A DNA stretch of 64,000 nucleotides from Apodemus sylvaticus. Its lineage: Eukaryota > Chordata > Mammalia > Rodentia > Muridae. Position numbers and translations under genes: made by a program. Location: positions 28,439,039-28,503,038 of the forward strand of contig NC_067488.1 in the NCBI RefSeq assembly GCF_947179515.1, given 5' to 3'. Under the pieces are notes generated by a model. The model did not search any database. It had not been told where the DNA came from and saw nothing but the letters and a program-made list of their open reading frames with translations. Numbering within the stretch: the first letter of the stretch is position 1; the number at the start of each line of letters is the position of its first letter. Below are positions 44,458 to 55,494 of this stretch, one piece after another.

Positions 44458-44779
44458 ATGTGTATGTGCACATGCAAGCGCATATTTATATGTGTGGGCA
44501 CATATATGTTCATGCATGTATGTGGAGGCCAGAGGTGGTGTTCCTCAGGAATTATGCACCCTGTGTTTTGAGGCAGGGTTTCTCATTGGGCTGGAGATCA
44601 CTGGGTAGGTGGGACTGGATGGCCACAATGAGCCCCAGGGATTGGCCAGTTTCTGCCTCCTCAGCACAGGGATTCCAAATATGAGCTACCATGTTTGGCT
44701 TTCTATGTGGGTGCTGGCATCAAACTCAGCCCTCATGCTTGCACAGAAAGAACTTTACTGGCTGAGCCATTGCTCTTAC
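44458..44779 (-). repeat. B4-superfamily SINE (B4A type), reverse
   Basis: CA-rich tail in reverse (ATGTGTGGGCACATATATGT), GGAGGCCAGAGGTGGTGTTC, TTGAGGCAGGGTTTCTCATT, AGCCCCAGGGATTGGCCAGT, AGCTACCATGTTTGGCTTTC, ACTCAGCCCTCATGCTTGCA and GGCTGAGCCATTGCTC, in order. It is the reverse counterpart of 12911-13260. Confidence 0.75.
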
Positions 44780-44849
44780 CTGAAGCTCACTCTCTACTTG
44801 CTGTTTAGCCATTAGCAACCGGTTGAGTTAAATGACTGGGGTCAGGGGT

Positions 44850-44965
44850 CAGGGAGCAGAAGATTCGAATCTTGGTTTTGCTACACACCAACCACTGTCT
44901 GATTCCAAGCAATTCAACAGGTCTGGATACCAGTTTTGTCAATGGTAGAGTAGTAATTTACCACC
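44850..44965 (-). repeat. MIR SINE fragment, reverse
   Basis: ATTCGAATCTTGGTTTTGCT, GTCTGATTCCAAGCAATTCA and CAGTTTTGTCAATGGTAGAG follow the reverse MIR order (TTCGAATCCCGGCTCTGCC, CAGTTTCCTCATCTG). Confidence 0.55.
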
Positions 44966-44970
44966 TATCT

Positions 44971-45030
44971 GTACACACACATGCACGCGCGCGCGTGCCC
45001 GCGTGCACACACACACACACACACACACAC
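44971..45030. repeat. CA/CG alternating purine-pyrimidine tract
   Basis: GTACACACACATGCACGCGC continues as GCGCGTGCCCGCGTGC and then a CA run. Nearly every step alternates purine and pyrimidine, with CG units at the centre. Confidence 0.95.
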
Positions 45031-46604
45031 CTGACTGGCTTACAAGATGCTTATAGAAAATGTTAAGTCTCAACTTAGAATTTCTTTGGTAGGGCTCTGA
45101 GTCTTGCAGTTTTAAAATCTCCAGTGGTTCTTGTCATCACAGGAGTTTGAGGAAGAAGCTTCTGAAGGTTCTGAAGTCCACCTCCCATAATCACTGAAGG
45201 ATGCCAAGAATGAGCCGTATCTGTAAGTGCCGTGAACTTCTCTTGCTCCACAGGGACCAGCAGGGAGAGTACTACTCGCTGCTTTGTGATAGAAAGGAGA
45301 TGGTGAGGAAGACCAAAGTGAATGCCCCTGATCTGGGCCAGTAAGTGAAAGTCTCAGCGGGTAGAGCTCTGCTTCTGTGTAAATGAGAAGAGAGTCTTGG
45401 TAGTAGAGAGGCAGTGAAGAAGCAGTCAAACTTTCCTAACCAGGTAGAAGTTCAGACATAGGACTAGGTCCCTGGAGGAGTGGATTATGGGAAGGAAGAC
45501 GTTCACCGTACCTTCCTGGGAAGGCTATGGTCCATTGAGTCTTAGTCCAAGGGGCAGAAATGAGACATAAAACCAGATGGGTCCAGAAGGAGGATAGACT
45601 TGCTATTCTGTTGTTTGATTGCTCATGCTGACTTAGGAGAGATTAAACCCTGAGCTGCATAAGGATTAAACCAGGTAGCCAGATGGGATAGCATCTGCTT
45701 TATCAGGCTTGTGTGTCCTAGGTGCTTAATGAATGCATTCAGCATGCAATCAGGTACTCACACTAACTCTTCCCTGTGGTGTCATCTCTGGGAACCGATT
45801 TACTTATTTCCCCCATTCCTTGTCTCCCCGTCTTCTTGTCTCTCCAGGGAGACTCCATCTGGCTAAGCAACACTAAGCTAAGGCTCTCTTCTCTAGTGCA
45901 GCTATGTTGCTATGTCCTGACAGCCTGTGCTGCCCTTAGTCGAAGGTGTGGATAATTAAGGTAATGAACACTTTTCCACTAGCCGCTGAAAGCCTCATTA
46001 ATCTACACACAAGTTGCCACAGGCCAATTGTGACGCCAAGGGTGGGAGGACCCACCAAAATAACTTCAGAAAAATTCATTAATCAGACTAATCAAGCAGG
46101 TTGTTCCGAACGGAGAGTTCTTTTTCCTCCAGTGGTCAGAGGATTAGACATGAAAGGGACGTCTTAAGCAATGTTTGGGAACATCTAGGTTGTTTTACTG
46201 GCATTAAAGTGGCTGATGCTAATGGACTCCATCCAATGCATCAGCGTGGATGATTCTGCAGCTGAGTATCTAAGGTTTCTAAACACAGAGAAGGGGGGGG
46301 GGGAGTCACCATGAGATCACACAGACAAACACACCCAGGTATTACAGAGACAGCCAGCACCACTACATACTCATTTTTGTCTTGATGCTTCATAATTTTG
46401 CAGGTGCGGTGCCCTGGGGTCAGTTTGGAGATGTGACTATTTGTGGGTATGCCTCATCTAGTCCTCTCCTTTTCTGTCTTGGCAGCCTTGGAGGACAGTG
46501 TTCCAGATGACAGTGCAGCGTGATAGTTTTCTGCTCCAACTGCCCTGCACTGCATGCACACGGAGAATAAAACTGCAGAGATTTCCTAACTATTCTAGTT
46601 TCAA
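45031..46604. other. no gene seen; homeodomain-type motif cluster
   Basis: Single-copy sequence. A 105-codon reverse frame (45112-45429) has no domain. Between 45951 and 46093 several TAATTA/ATTAATC words cluster in otherwise complex sequence. A 9-10 base G run lies near 46294. Confidence 0.4.
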
Positions 46605-47010
46605 TTCTGCCATTATGACAAGTACCCAAACAAAAGTGCACCTTGGAGGAAAAAGGGTTTATTTTAGCTTTTTAATTCCAGGTTACAGTCCATTGCTTTG
46701 GGTGCTATTAAAGCAAGAGCTCAAGCAGCTAGTTACATCACAGGAACGGTCAAGAGCAGAGAGAGAATGATCTCATTGTTCCTTTGCGTTGCTCCAGTGC
46801 TTGCTTGCTCTGGTTTTCTCTTCCTTTCTACTGGTCAGGACCATCTGCCTAGGGAGTGGTGCCGCCCACACTGGGTTGGGTCTTCCCACATAAAGTAATA
46901 ATCAATACAATCTCCTACAGGCCAACCTGATGCTGATATTTTCTCATTAGGATTCTTCCCAGGTGCTTGTAGGTTGGGTCAAGATGATAGCTAAACCTAA
47001 CCAGTATATT
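46605..47010 (-). repeat. GTCAACTTGAC-type rodent repeat, reverse
   Basis: GGAAAAAGGGTTTATTTTAG, AGTGGTGCCGCCCACACTGG, GTTGGGTCTTCCCACATAAA and AGGATTCTTCCCAGGTGCTT match in order the reverse of a family whose usual + form has CCCAGCCCACTGTGGGCGG. The family resembles the + copy at 17290-17695. Confidence 0.65.
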
Positions 47011-47760
47011 GGTTTGTCACTGAAGCAGAAGCTAGTCCATCCTGAAAAATAAACCTGATACTTAAGCCTATGCATAATTGATATTTGAGTATGGTGGTTA
47101 GGCTGGGTGTCTCATGACAGCCTCAAGAGCAGAGTGCCTGGATTTCTGCATGGCTTTCCATGGACAACTTGAGATTACCTCTGGGCAAGTTGGGGTCATG
47201 GGTGATGGATGATGAAAATGTTACATGGATTCTAAGCCTGTTCTCTAAAGAGTTGATTAGCATATCTGCTGAGGTTTAGCAGTAGATGCTGAGAAAATAA
47301 TCCTTGCCCTATGTCATTCTACACTTTAACGACAGCTTGGTAGATGACAGAGATATGCCTGTGGGTGCCCTGGAGTAATGAGAAACTGTCTTGAATGACA
47401 GATTCAGACCACAGATGAACCCAGAGGGCCAGAACACAAACTTAGAATGACAAGATGGGAGATAAGTATTCCATATGAATCCGTGTTTAGCTGAACCACA
47501 GAACCGCAGAGAGGAGAGATGAGGTTCAAGAGTGTTGTGAAAATTGGTCTAAGTGTGTCAGTGTTACTCAAGAATAGAGTAGAAAGATCAATCTGCAAAG
47601 GCAGGAAATAAGATTGGAAGGTGACATAGCCTTTGAAATCTATGGTTTCAGGCACTGAGGATCCATGCACAGTATCTGCAAGGAAGTGATGTGATCTGAT
47701 GTGGTATTTTTTAAACTGTTCTTTTGTTTCCACTGCTAATACCCAGTCTCTCCTTCTTAC
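47011..47760. other. no gene seen; possible ancient repeat at the right
   Basis: The segment 47560-47720 (CAAGGAAGTGATGTGATCTG ATG) resembles the old mammalian repeat noted at 2520-3000. The 109-codon reverse frame at 47404-47733 lies across it. Confidence 0.35.
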
Positions 47761-48158
<398 letters not shown>

Positions 48159-48843
48159 ATCAGTTAATTAAAGGATGGCTGGGAGAGACATGGTCATTTG
48201 TTAAGCCTGAGATACTGATACATGAACTGACTCATTTAATTATGTCAAGAATGATGTGAGGTAGATTTAGCTAGGCTCTCTTTATACATGAAGAAACCAA
48301 GGTTTCTTATGAAGTTTACTCACTCACTCCTTCACTTTCTAGACTCTCTCTCTCTCTCTCTCTCTCTCCTCCCCAACCCCGTGTGTGTGTGTGTATGTAT
48401 GTATGTGTGTGTGTGTATGTGTGTGTGTATATGTGTGGTGGTGTGGTGTGTGTGTGTGTGCATGTTTGTGTGAAAATGTCTACCATAATCATGAGGTATC
48501 ATGAAGGGACCCTTGTGGAGGATGAATCTGAGAGCAATAGAGCGGAGTCAGTCCCACAGTACCTACACTGTGTGACTGAGTTAATGTGAGCTGAAACTTG
48601 TAGACCAGGTCTCTATAACTTTGTATCACTGGGGGCCATCATAGTCTGCACAGTTTCCAAGACAAAACACGATAACCTGGGTGAGTTAGGTCACAGACAC
48701 TTATTTTGAATTAGCTCTGGGAGGTTCAAGGCCAGGGTGCTGGCTGTTTCAGTTTTGACCAAGGACACGCTTCTTGCTCTGTCCTCACATATGGTCTTTT
48801 CTTGTGCCTGTGTCCTGTCTCTGTCTCTCTTCCTCTCCCCCCC

Positions 48844-48892
<49 letters not shown>
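48159..48892. other. no gene seen; CT and GT tracts
   Basis: Holds a CT run at 48343-48369, a GT/TATG run at 48381-48472 and a perfect GT run at 48849-48893. Remaining sequence is single-copy. Confidence 0.6.
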
Positions 48893-48894
<2 letters not shown>

Positions 48895-48975
48895 TATACT
48901 ACTCCTGGTGATCCTCCTGCCTTAGCCTTCTTCCAGGACTTGAGTTATAGGAGAGCCACCACTTCAGGCATCTCT
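48893..48975 (-). repeat. old B1-like SINE fragment, reverse
   Basis: ACTCCTGGTGATCCTCCTGC, CTTAGCC and TTGAGTTATAGGAGAGCCAC match the reverse middle and 5' part of a diverged B1. The GT tract to the left abuts it. Confidence 0.55.
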
Positions 48976-49377
48976 CCTTTGTATTCCTACTTCTATTTCT
49001 TCCATCAGTCCCTGTGCAAGCTGTTACCTCTTCCATATCATTCCACCTGCTCTCCTCGAGCTTTGGTTGTGCCAAAGCCCTACAGTTCCCCGAGACACAC
49101 TGTCCTCACTTTCTGCATAAACTATCATTTTTTTTTGTTCCTCTAGTTTGGGCATCTCCTTCCCTAGGATGCCTTCCCCACCCACCCTGTTTGGTTAGGT
49201 GCTTCTTGCAAGACCCCACCAATACTCCATATTTACCCTTCCCATTCCCTTCATTGTATGATGCTGTTGATTATGTGCTTGGATTTCCTACTGATGGACA
49301 TGCTCCCAAGAGAAGGCTATAGATGCTAGTTTTTGTTACCCCCTCGCTTAACACACAGAGGGGATTGGACAATAGCC
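48976..49377. other. no gene seen
   Basis: Single-copy, pyrimidine-rich sequence. A 102-codon frame (49014-49322) lacks a domain. Confidence 0.4.
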
Positions 49378-49570
49378 TCGACTAGAGCCAGACCATCCAG
49401 GTTCAAGTTCTAGATATACGAGTAGTCTCTTGACCTTGGGTGCATTATTAACCTCTCAGGGCATCTACTTGTGTATCTAACAAGATGTGAGAAGTACAGC
49501 CAAGTGATTTGTGTTATGTAAAGCTCTTTGTGACCAGCACACAGTTGACATTCAACAATTGCTGTCTTTT
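49378..49570 (-). repeat. MIR SINE, reverse
   Basis: AGTCTCTTGACCTTGGGTGC, ATTATTAACCTCTCAGGGCA, TTATGTAAAGCTCTTTGTGA and CATTCAACAATTGCTG match the reverse MIR core and 5' part. Confidence 0.65.
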
Positions 49571-49847
49571 ATTAGTAGATGACTGATTACAGCATGTTAT
49601 TGGCAAGATAACATTTTACATGCAGGAGATTCATTTTTGATTAATCTGATAGGTAGGAATGTACTCTCTCACTGCTATCAGAAAACAGGTCAGTTTGTGT
49701 TGATTATCTTGTAGATAGTGAGGGTCAGAGCTAAGATTCAAACCAGATCTGCTGGGCCTTGGGCTCCGTTTTTGGCAAACTTGTCTCAAAACTTCTCTAA
49801 TAATCTCTTATTTGCAATGATCTACTCCTATAAAGATCTGTTTAGGG

Positions 49848-50069
49848 CAGTGGTTCTCAGCCTGTGGGTTGTGACCCCTTTGGGGGTTGAATGATCTTTT
49901 TACAGGGGTCACTTATCAGATATCCTGTATATCATGTATTTACATTATAGTTCATATCAGTAGCAAAATTATGGTTATAAAATAGCGAAGAAATTTTATG
50001 ATTGGGTGCCACCACAACACGAGGAACTGTATTACAGGGTAACAGAATTAGGAAGGCTTAGAAACACTG
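49848..50069 (-). mobile_element. URR1-type hAT (Charlie) element
   Basis: Begins CAGTGGTTCTCAGCCTGTGG and TTGTGACCCCTTTGGGGGTT; ends near GGCTTAGAAACACTG. Orientation is opposite to the copies at 16709 and 60067. Flanking octamers GTTTAGGG (49840-49847) and ATTTAGAG (50070-50077) agree at six of eight positions. The right part carries an extra segment (ATTACAGGGTAACAGAATTA). Confidence 0.85.
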
Positions 50070-50077
50070 ATTTAGAG

Positions 50078-50673
50078 TCTGAGGAGGATTTAGGATGAGG
50101 GGGAAAAGGTAAAGGTAAAGGACAGACCTCTTGGATTTAGTTAGAAAAATCTAAAGTGCCTTTAAAACCTCTAAACCCAGATTCTTCAGTGTTGGTAGTA
50201 AATAAAGCATGACTCTTCATGAAGACAGGATTATTTTCAGCAGTGATTTATGCTCTCAGAGGTCAACTTCTTTCTAGGTTTGAAGTCAAGGGTCTGGCCT
50301 CTTAAGTTGGTCTGTAGGGTGTTGTTTCCTAGGCAACAGAAGACCACAAGTTCAAAGTGACTCTTAGACATTGCATATAAATGACACTGAGTGATTCAGA
50401 GGTGCCACAAACTTGGTGAGTTCAAACTTATTGGAGATTCAGGTGCTGGTGGAAGATTCTGATAGCTTTCAAAAGATATAGACAGTTTACAAAACCACCT
50501 TGCAAAATAGAATAAAAATAGCAGCAACAATAAACTAATACCAGTAAGAAGACAGTGGAGATCCATGCTTCTACTAGAATTTAAAAGTTCACATTTCCCC
50601 TTTCTGTCATCTTTCTGTGTCTGATAAGATGGAAGAAATCAGGCTCTCAGGAGTGCAGGTGAGAGTCATGAGC
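50078..50673. other. no gene seen
   Basis: Single-copy sequence of ordinary composition. Confidence 0.45.
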
Positions 50674-50993
50674 AAGTTGGGTGTGGTGGTGCATGTCAGT
50701 AACGCCAACATTTGGGAAGAGAAGGAGCAACGAGGAGTGAGGAGGAGTGAGGAGGAAGGAGGAGGAGTGAGGAGGAGTGAGGAGGAGTGAGGAGGAGTGA
50801 GGAGGAGGGAGGAGGAGGGAGGAGGAGGGAGGAGGAGGGAGGAGGAAGAAGGAGGAGGGAGAAAGAGGGAGAAGGAGGGAGGAAGAGGAAGAAAGAGTGA
50901 GGAGGAGGGAGGAGGAGTGAGGAGGAGGGAGAAGGAGCAAGAGATAGAGGGAAACTTGAGCTACACAATGAGACAGTGCTTCAGAGAGAAGAA
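50674..50993 (+). repeat. B1-like SINE split by a decamer minisatellite
   Basis: The B1 5' part (GTTGGGTGTGGTGGTGCATG, CCAACATTTGGGA) runs to about 50720. The B1 3' part (TTGAGCTACACAATGAGACA, GTGCTTC) resumes at about 50955. Between them, 50721-50950, is a purine-only array of GGAGGAGTGA and GGAGGAGGGA decamers. The array sits where B1 normally has its purine-rich GGAGGCAGAGGCAGGAGG segment. Confidence 0.8.
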
Positions 50994-50999
50994 CTCAGT

Positions 51000-52138
51000 A
51001 ACCAAAGGATGGCTACCTTGTCACAGCCCATAGCTGGGTGTGTCTTTGTTTCCTGGACTCCGGAAGTGAAGCCGGAGGCTGACTGAATGTAAACATGTTT
51101 AAACAGTGAGCTCAGAGGTGGAGTGAGCAGTTAGTTCTAGAAGGTAAGTAAACTGGCTCATAAGACACAATCAAATGATCTTCCAAAAAAAATCAACAAG
51201 AAAACAAATGTCCAGTTTTTGGACAAAAGCAACAGATAATTGTCCTGTTCAGAGAAATCGGGGCTACTGAATCTCAGTGTAAGAACAACTCACCCCTTTA
51301 GGACACTTGGAAGGGTCGTCAGTGTCCCTTCTTGGCCAAATGATGAACTCTGATAGAGGAAAGTTTTTTTTTTTTTTTTTTTTTTTTGAATGGAGGTTTC
51401 TGGGAAGAGTCTCAAATGAGTGAAGCCTGAGAGCCCTACAAAGACAGATGTGCTTTCATTTTGTGAGTCCTAGATGGGATGAAAGATGGCGGCCGGTGAT
51501 GCCATCTCAAGGCCTATTTTCTGAAGATCCATTGAATTACACCTGCTCCAGCGCCAGTAAGTACCAGCTTGGGAGCCCTTGCTGTGCTCTGCAGGCTGGC
51601 TTGCTCTGTTCGATATATGTTGTTTCCATTATGAATAGACTGACGGAAAATCTCTGAAAACTGTGATTAGATGTTCCTTATGTGCTCCAGGAAATGATTC
51701 AATGGCACGGTGCCCAACTTCCCCATTTCTTCAACTTCTACCAAGTACTTTTGCAGGAGCATACTAAGTAACCCCTGTTTGTCCTCCTCTGTCCGCTCCA
51801 GGTGAATCCCACCTTGGTCATCTGGATGAGCTGAGAACCAAGGCATCTATGGGCTTGGAACCAGGCACTGGTGGTCAGAGATTCCCTTCTTTAGCAAGAG
51901 GCCTGGAAGCAGTGGGAAAAATGTGAAGCACTGACTTCAAGGGGGGCAAGGAGCAAAACTCAGATGAAATGTGTAACTGATGTTGGTTTTTGGCTTTTGT
52001 TTCTGTTTTTGTTTAGTGTCCCAGTGTTTTCATCTCAATGAGACAATGCATCCTCAATTGCAGGAACCTTTCAAAGCTCTTTGTGTAGGTTGGCAATGAG
52101 AATACTCTCAATGACATGCCAGTTGCAGGAGCAGAAGC
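51000..52138. other. no gene proven; promoter-like words and a donor
   Basis: Mostly single-copy, with a 23-base T run at 51365-51387. AAAGATGGCGGC at 51482-51493 carries the YY1 consensus AAGATGGCGGC. The open + frame around it (51448 onwards) reaches a CCA/GTAAGT donor-like junction at 51557. No transcript can be proven. Confidence 0.35.
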
Positions 52139-52658
52139 TGTAATGAGGACAACAGAGCAGGTTTATGGCCATACCTTAGTCTTTGACCTTAGTATGTTAC
52201 CAGGCCCAAGTTTTCCCTCACTGTCTGTAACTATTCCCTCTATTCCTGACTAGGCTGGTTAAGACTCACTGACAAGATTCAGGTGGTAGTCAAAACTCAC
52301 AATTGTAAGGAAGTTCCTGAAACTTACAAGATTCACTAAGCCCCTCTCCCAAAGCTATATAAACAATAATATTGGCTGGGAGGAGAACATTGGACTGATC
52401 AAACTACCTGAAACTCATGCAAGAAACTCCCACAATAGTTTCTGTGAATCATTGTCCATGATTAAGTGGGTTTTTGTTGATACAGCTGCCTTTGGGTCAT
52501 TTGTGGTCCTGTAACTGTTTACCAAGACTCTTGTAGGTAACCCCTGATAAACACACTGGTTCACTAAGTTAGGCTTGAGTGAATTATTTCTTTGGTTTGC
52601 TGTTGATGACTTATCTGGGGTAAATGGGTGTTTTCTTATGAAGAAAAGTCACAACACC
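52139..52658 (+). mobile_element. possible solo LTR
   Basis: Starts TGTAATGAGGACAACAGAGC and ends GTCACAACA, so it has TG...CA termini. It contains a CTATATAAACAATA TATA-like word at about 52355, followed 170-190 bases on by TAACCCCTGATAAACACACT, a weak polyadenylation-like segment. This is the layout of U3, R and U5. No matching target duplication was found at these ends, and no internal gene sequence is present, so the call is tentative. Confidence 0.35.
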
Positions 52659-52770
52659 CAGCTTCATAACTTTGGACAAATTGTGATCTGCAACTTTAGT
52701 TCACTTACATGTGCAGTGGGAATGGGACACTGGGAGGAACACTGAACATTACCTATAGTCACATATCTGC
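52655..52770 (-). repeat. MIR SINE fragment, reverse
   Basis: CAGCTTCATAACTTTGGACA, AATTGTGATCTGCAACTTTA and GTTCACTTACATGTGCAGTG give a diverged reverse MIR core. Confidence 0.45.
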
Positions 52771-53451
52771 AGCAACTGGGACAGTCCCTGCCCATGGGTG
52801 ACAGCTTTTTCTTTCATCAATTCACCAATGGATGAAAAGCCAAGACCTCAGTGCCAGGGCACTGAGAAGATAGCTTTTTATTCTCTGGTTTTAATAAGGT
52901 GATACTTCCTTAATTTTTATCAGCCTCTTTTAAACTTGTAGGCTCTCTTCTTTTTCACTCAGCAGTAGTGCATTAGCATGTACTCTGCAGAGTGCACTGG
53001 GCCCTTTAAGAGAAGAAACCCTGCAATTTTTTGAAAACAGCATTTGGGACTCCCAAGGAAGGGCTCCACAGGAAGATGGAGCAGTTGGTGCTGCAGAAAT
53101 GTATGCTACAGCTGGATATAGGTAATGTTCTTCAAGGTAAGCCACACAGCCTGCTACCTGTGAACAGCTATATTTCTCACATTATATGAGCTGTGTCTGG
53201 GAATGGGAAGTTCTGGCTAAAATAGCCCAGTCAAGGTTCTCCATGCTCAGTGTGTGTGTGTGTCTATTTGCTGCTAATAGTTCTGTTCCCAAGTTTGTTT
53301 TTTTGGGGTGTGTGTGTGATTCTGAATATCATCCAGAAGCTGGGTGTGCCTGGAAGGTCACGAGGATGAGTATTTGTTCTTTTTGGGTAATCCACAGAGA
53401 CAGGGTGCATGCAGATGGGTGGATCCTACCAGGGACTGGCTCTAAAGCCAT
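52771..53451. other. no gene seen
   Basis: Single-copy sequence. Frames of 71-96 codons overlap on both strands without domains. Confidence 0.4.
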
Positions 53452-53676
53452 TAAAAAAGATTTATTTATTTTGTGAATATGAGTGTCTACCTGCATGCAT
53501 GTCCATGCACTTGAGTGTGCAAGCTTAGTGATCGGAGGCCAGAGGAGAGCATTGCATCCCCTGGGACCTGAGTTACCAGTCATTGTGAACTTTCATGTGA
53601 GTGCTGGGAACTGAACCCGGGTCCTCTGCAAGAGCAGCCAGTGCACGTAAGCCTCCAAGACATCACTCCAGTCCCT
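53452..53676 (-). repeat. B3 SINE (B2 family), reverse
   Basis: TTAAAAAAGATTTATTTATT, then GGCCAGAGGAGAGCATTGCA, GGGAACTGAACCCGGGTCCT, CTGCAAGAGCAGCCAGTGCA and CATCACTCCAGTCCC. This is the reverse of a B3-type B2-family SINE ending at its tRNA-derived head. Confidence 0.85.
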
Positions 53677-54048
53677 GTAATGTGATTTTTGAGGCTAAGA
53701 TATGCTATAGATGTCATCCCAATGAACATGGACATTCTGAAGTCACCGAGAGGCTGTCAGGTGGTGCCCTGCTATGCTCACTCAGCATGGAGGATCTAAG
53801 TCTTCATCCACGTCTCCAGAGTATGGAAGCCACCTGGGATGACACCCAGACTCTCTTGACATTGCAGTTACTGGTCTCATGAGGTTTCCAGGCTCAGTAT
53901 AATCTGCTCTTTGAAGATTGCACTTGGATCTCTCCCTAAAACCAACACTTAGGTAAAATACATGCTTATCTAAAGCTGCAATAATATTTACACCAAAAAA
54001 ATAACATTTAAAAATTCAACATAGCATGTTTATTATTCACAACACAGT

Positions 54049-54050
<2 letters not shown>
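53677..54050. other. no gene seen
   Basis: Single-copy sequence, AT-rich towards the right. Confidence 0.4.

Positions 54051-54121
<71 letters not shown>
54051..54121. repeat. CT then CA compound microsatellite
   Basis: About 22 CT units pass directly into about 14 CA units. Confidence 0.97.
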
Positions 54122-54127
<6 letters not shown>

Positions 54128-54272
54128 AAGTCACAATTAACAAGCCAAACTACCACATGCTCTAATACTATAATTTCGAGTACAAAATTCTGTTTCTTTT
54201 GATATTTATGATCATGTTAACTATTTTATATTTTGATGTTGCATTTGTTTTTGATTATTTTAAAATAATTTT

Positions 54273-54453
54273 TAAAAAAGATTTATTCATTTATTATATG
54301 TAAGTACACTGTAGCTGACTTCAGACACTCCAGAAGAGTGCGTCAGATCTCATTACGGATGGTTGTGAGCCACCATGTGGTTGCTGGGATTTGAATTCAG
54401 GACCTTCGGAAGAGCAGTCAGTGCTCTTAACCACTGAGCCATCTCTCCAGCCC
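54273..54453 (-). mobile_element. B2 SINE, reverse, perfect 16-bp target duplication
   Basis: Reads AAAAAGATTTATTCATTTAT, GTAAGTACACTGTAGCTGAC, GAGCCACCATGTGGTTGCTG, TTAACCACTGAGCCATCTCT, CCAGCCC. It is flanked by identical ATTTTAAAATAATTTT at 54257-54272 and 54454-54469. Low divergence indicates a recent insertion. The right-hand duplication is also the A-rich tail of the adjoining B3. Confidence 0.96.
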
Positions 54454-54469
54454 ATTTTAAAATAATTTT

Positions 54470-54651
54470 ATTGGTGTGTTTATGTGTGAGTAGGTGTTTG
54501 TGTGTCGGGGGGCAGGGTACTCAGGGTACTTGCATTTCTCAGGAATTGGAGTTGCAGATGTTGTCAACCACCTAACGTGGGTGCTGGGAACTGAACTTAG
54601 GTCTTCTGCAAGAGTAGGATGCAATAGCTGAACCATCATCTCTCTGGCCCT
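54470..54651 (-). repeat. B3 SINE (B2 family), reverse
   Basis: ATTGGTGTGTTTATGTGTGA, GTGGGTGCTGGGAACTGAAC, TTAGGTCTTCTGCAAGAGTA and AACCATCATCTCTCTGGCCC are the reverse of a diverged B3. Its tail was the target of the younger B2 to its left. Confidence 0.8.
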
Positions 54652-55279
54652 CCATCTATTTATTATGTTCACGTCTTGGAATTTAATCCCCAGCACAACA
54701 GTTGAGAGGTGGGACCTTTGAAGTGACAAGTGAATACAGAGCTCACACGGACTTTCTAACTCTTTGCTTTGGACCTGTTGTAAAAGCTTGCTTGCCGAAT
54801 TAGAAGTGTCAAACACCTTGAAGGTTCTCTGTGTGTCTTCCCAGTCTAAGCTTTGACCCTCCTGTGGCTCCTGAGCTTCTGTCCCATCCTTCATCTTGCT
54901 ATCTGGGGGATGCATCCAGTTTCTTAACCACCTTTCTCACCACGGGCTAAATATCTTTTTGTTTTTCTGCCCTGTAAATCTCTTAATCAAATCTGGTTTC
55001 AATGGAAATGCCTTTGGGGTCATCTTCCGATGCTCTAGCGGCAACGGAATGGGAAGGAGACATTGGTTCCTTTGGGAACTTCCTCTGTTTTCCAACCAAT
55101 AAATATGTATGAAGCACACATGCCTGTCCGGGTGCAAGGGTTTGGCCCCAAGCTCCTCTCATCCCTAGCACTGAACCATGTGTGGGTCCATTCCAGGGCA
55201 CCTGGTCTGTGGCCTGGCCTTGACAGCCTGGATCTTCATGACTCACAGCTTTCCTTCTGCTGCGGTTCTCTCTGTGCTC
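54652..55279. other. no gene seen
   Basis: Frames of 101 and 152 codons on the reverse strand overlap SINE and single-copy sequence. No domain was recognised. Confidence 0.4.
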
Positions 55280-55425
55280 AACAGTCACTTAATGGCCCCA
55301 TGCCCTAATTGCCCTATCAGTTTCCCCATCTGTAGAGTGGGGACTGTGATTCTGGGCTGACAGGGTGTTGGGAGTATTAATGAATGTTTTGAGGCACGTT
55401 GCGATCTGCAGATAAACAAACCTCA
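55280..55425 (-). repeat. MIR SINE fragment, reverse
   Basis: CAGTTTCCCCATCTGTAGAG, TGGGGACTGTGATTCTGGGC and GAGTATTAATGAATGTTTTG match the reverse MIR core. Confidence 0.65.
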
Positions 55426-55494
55426 AGAAGTAGAAAGTGCTAATGAGCCTGCAGTTGAGCAACTGGCCCTGAGAAGTAGCTTTGTTTCCCACAG

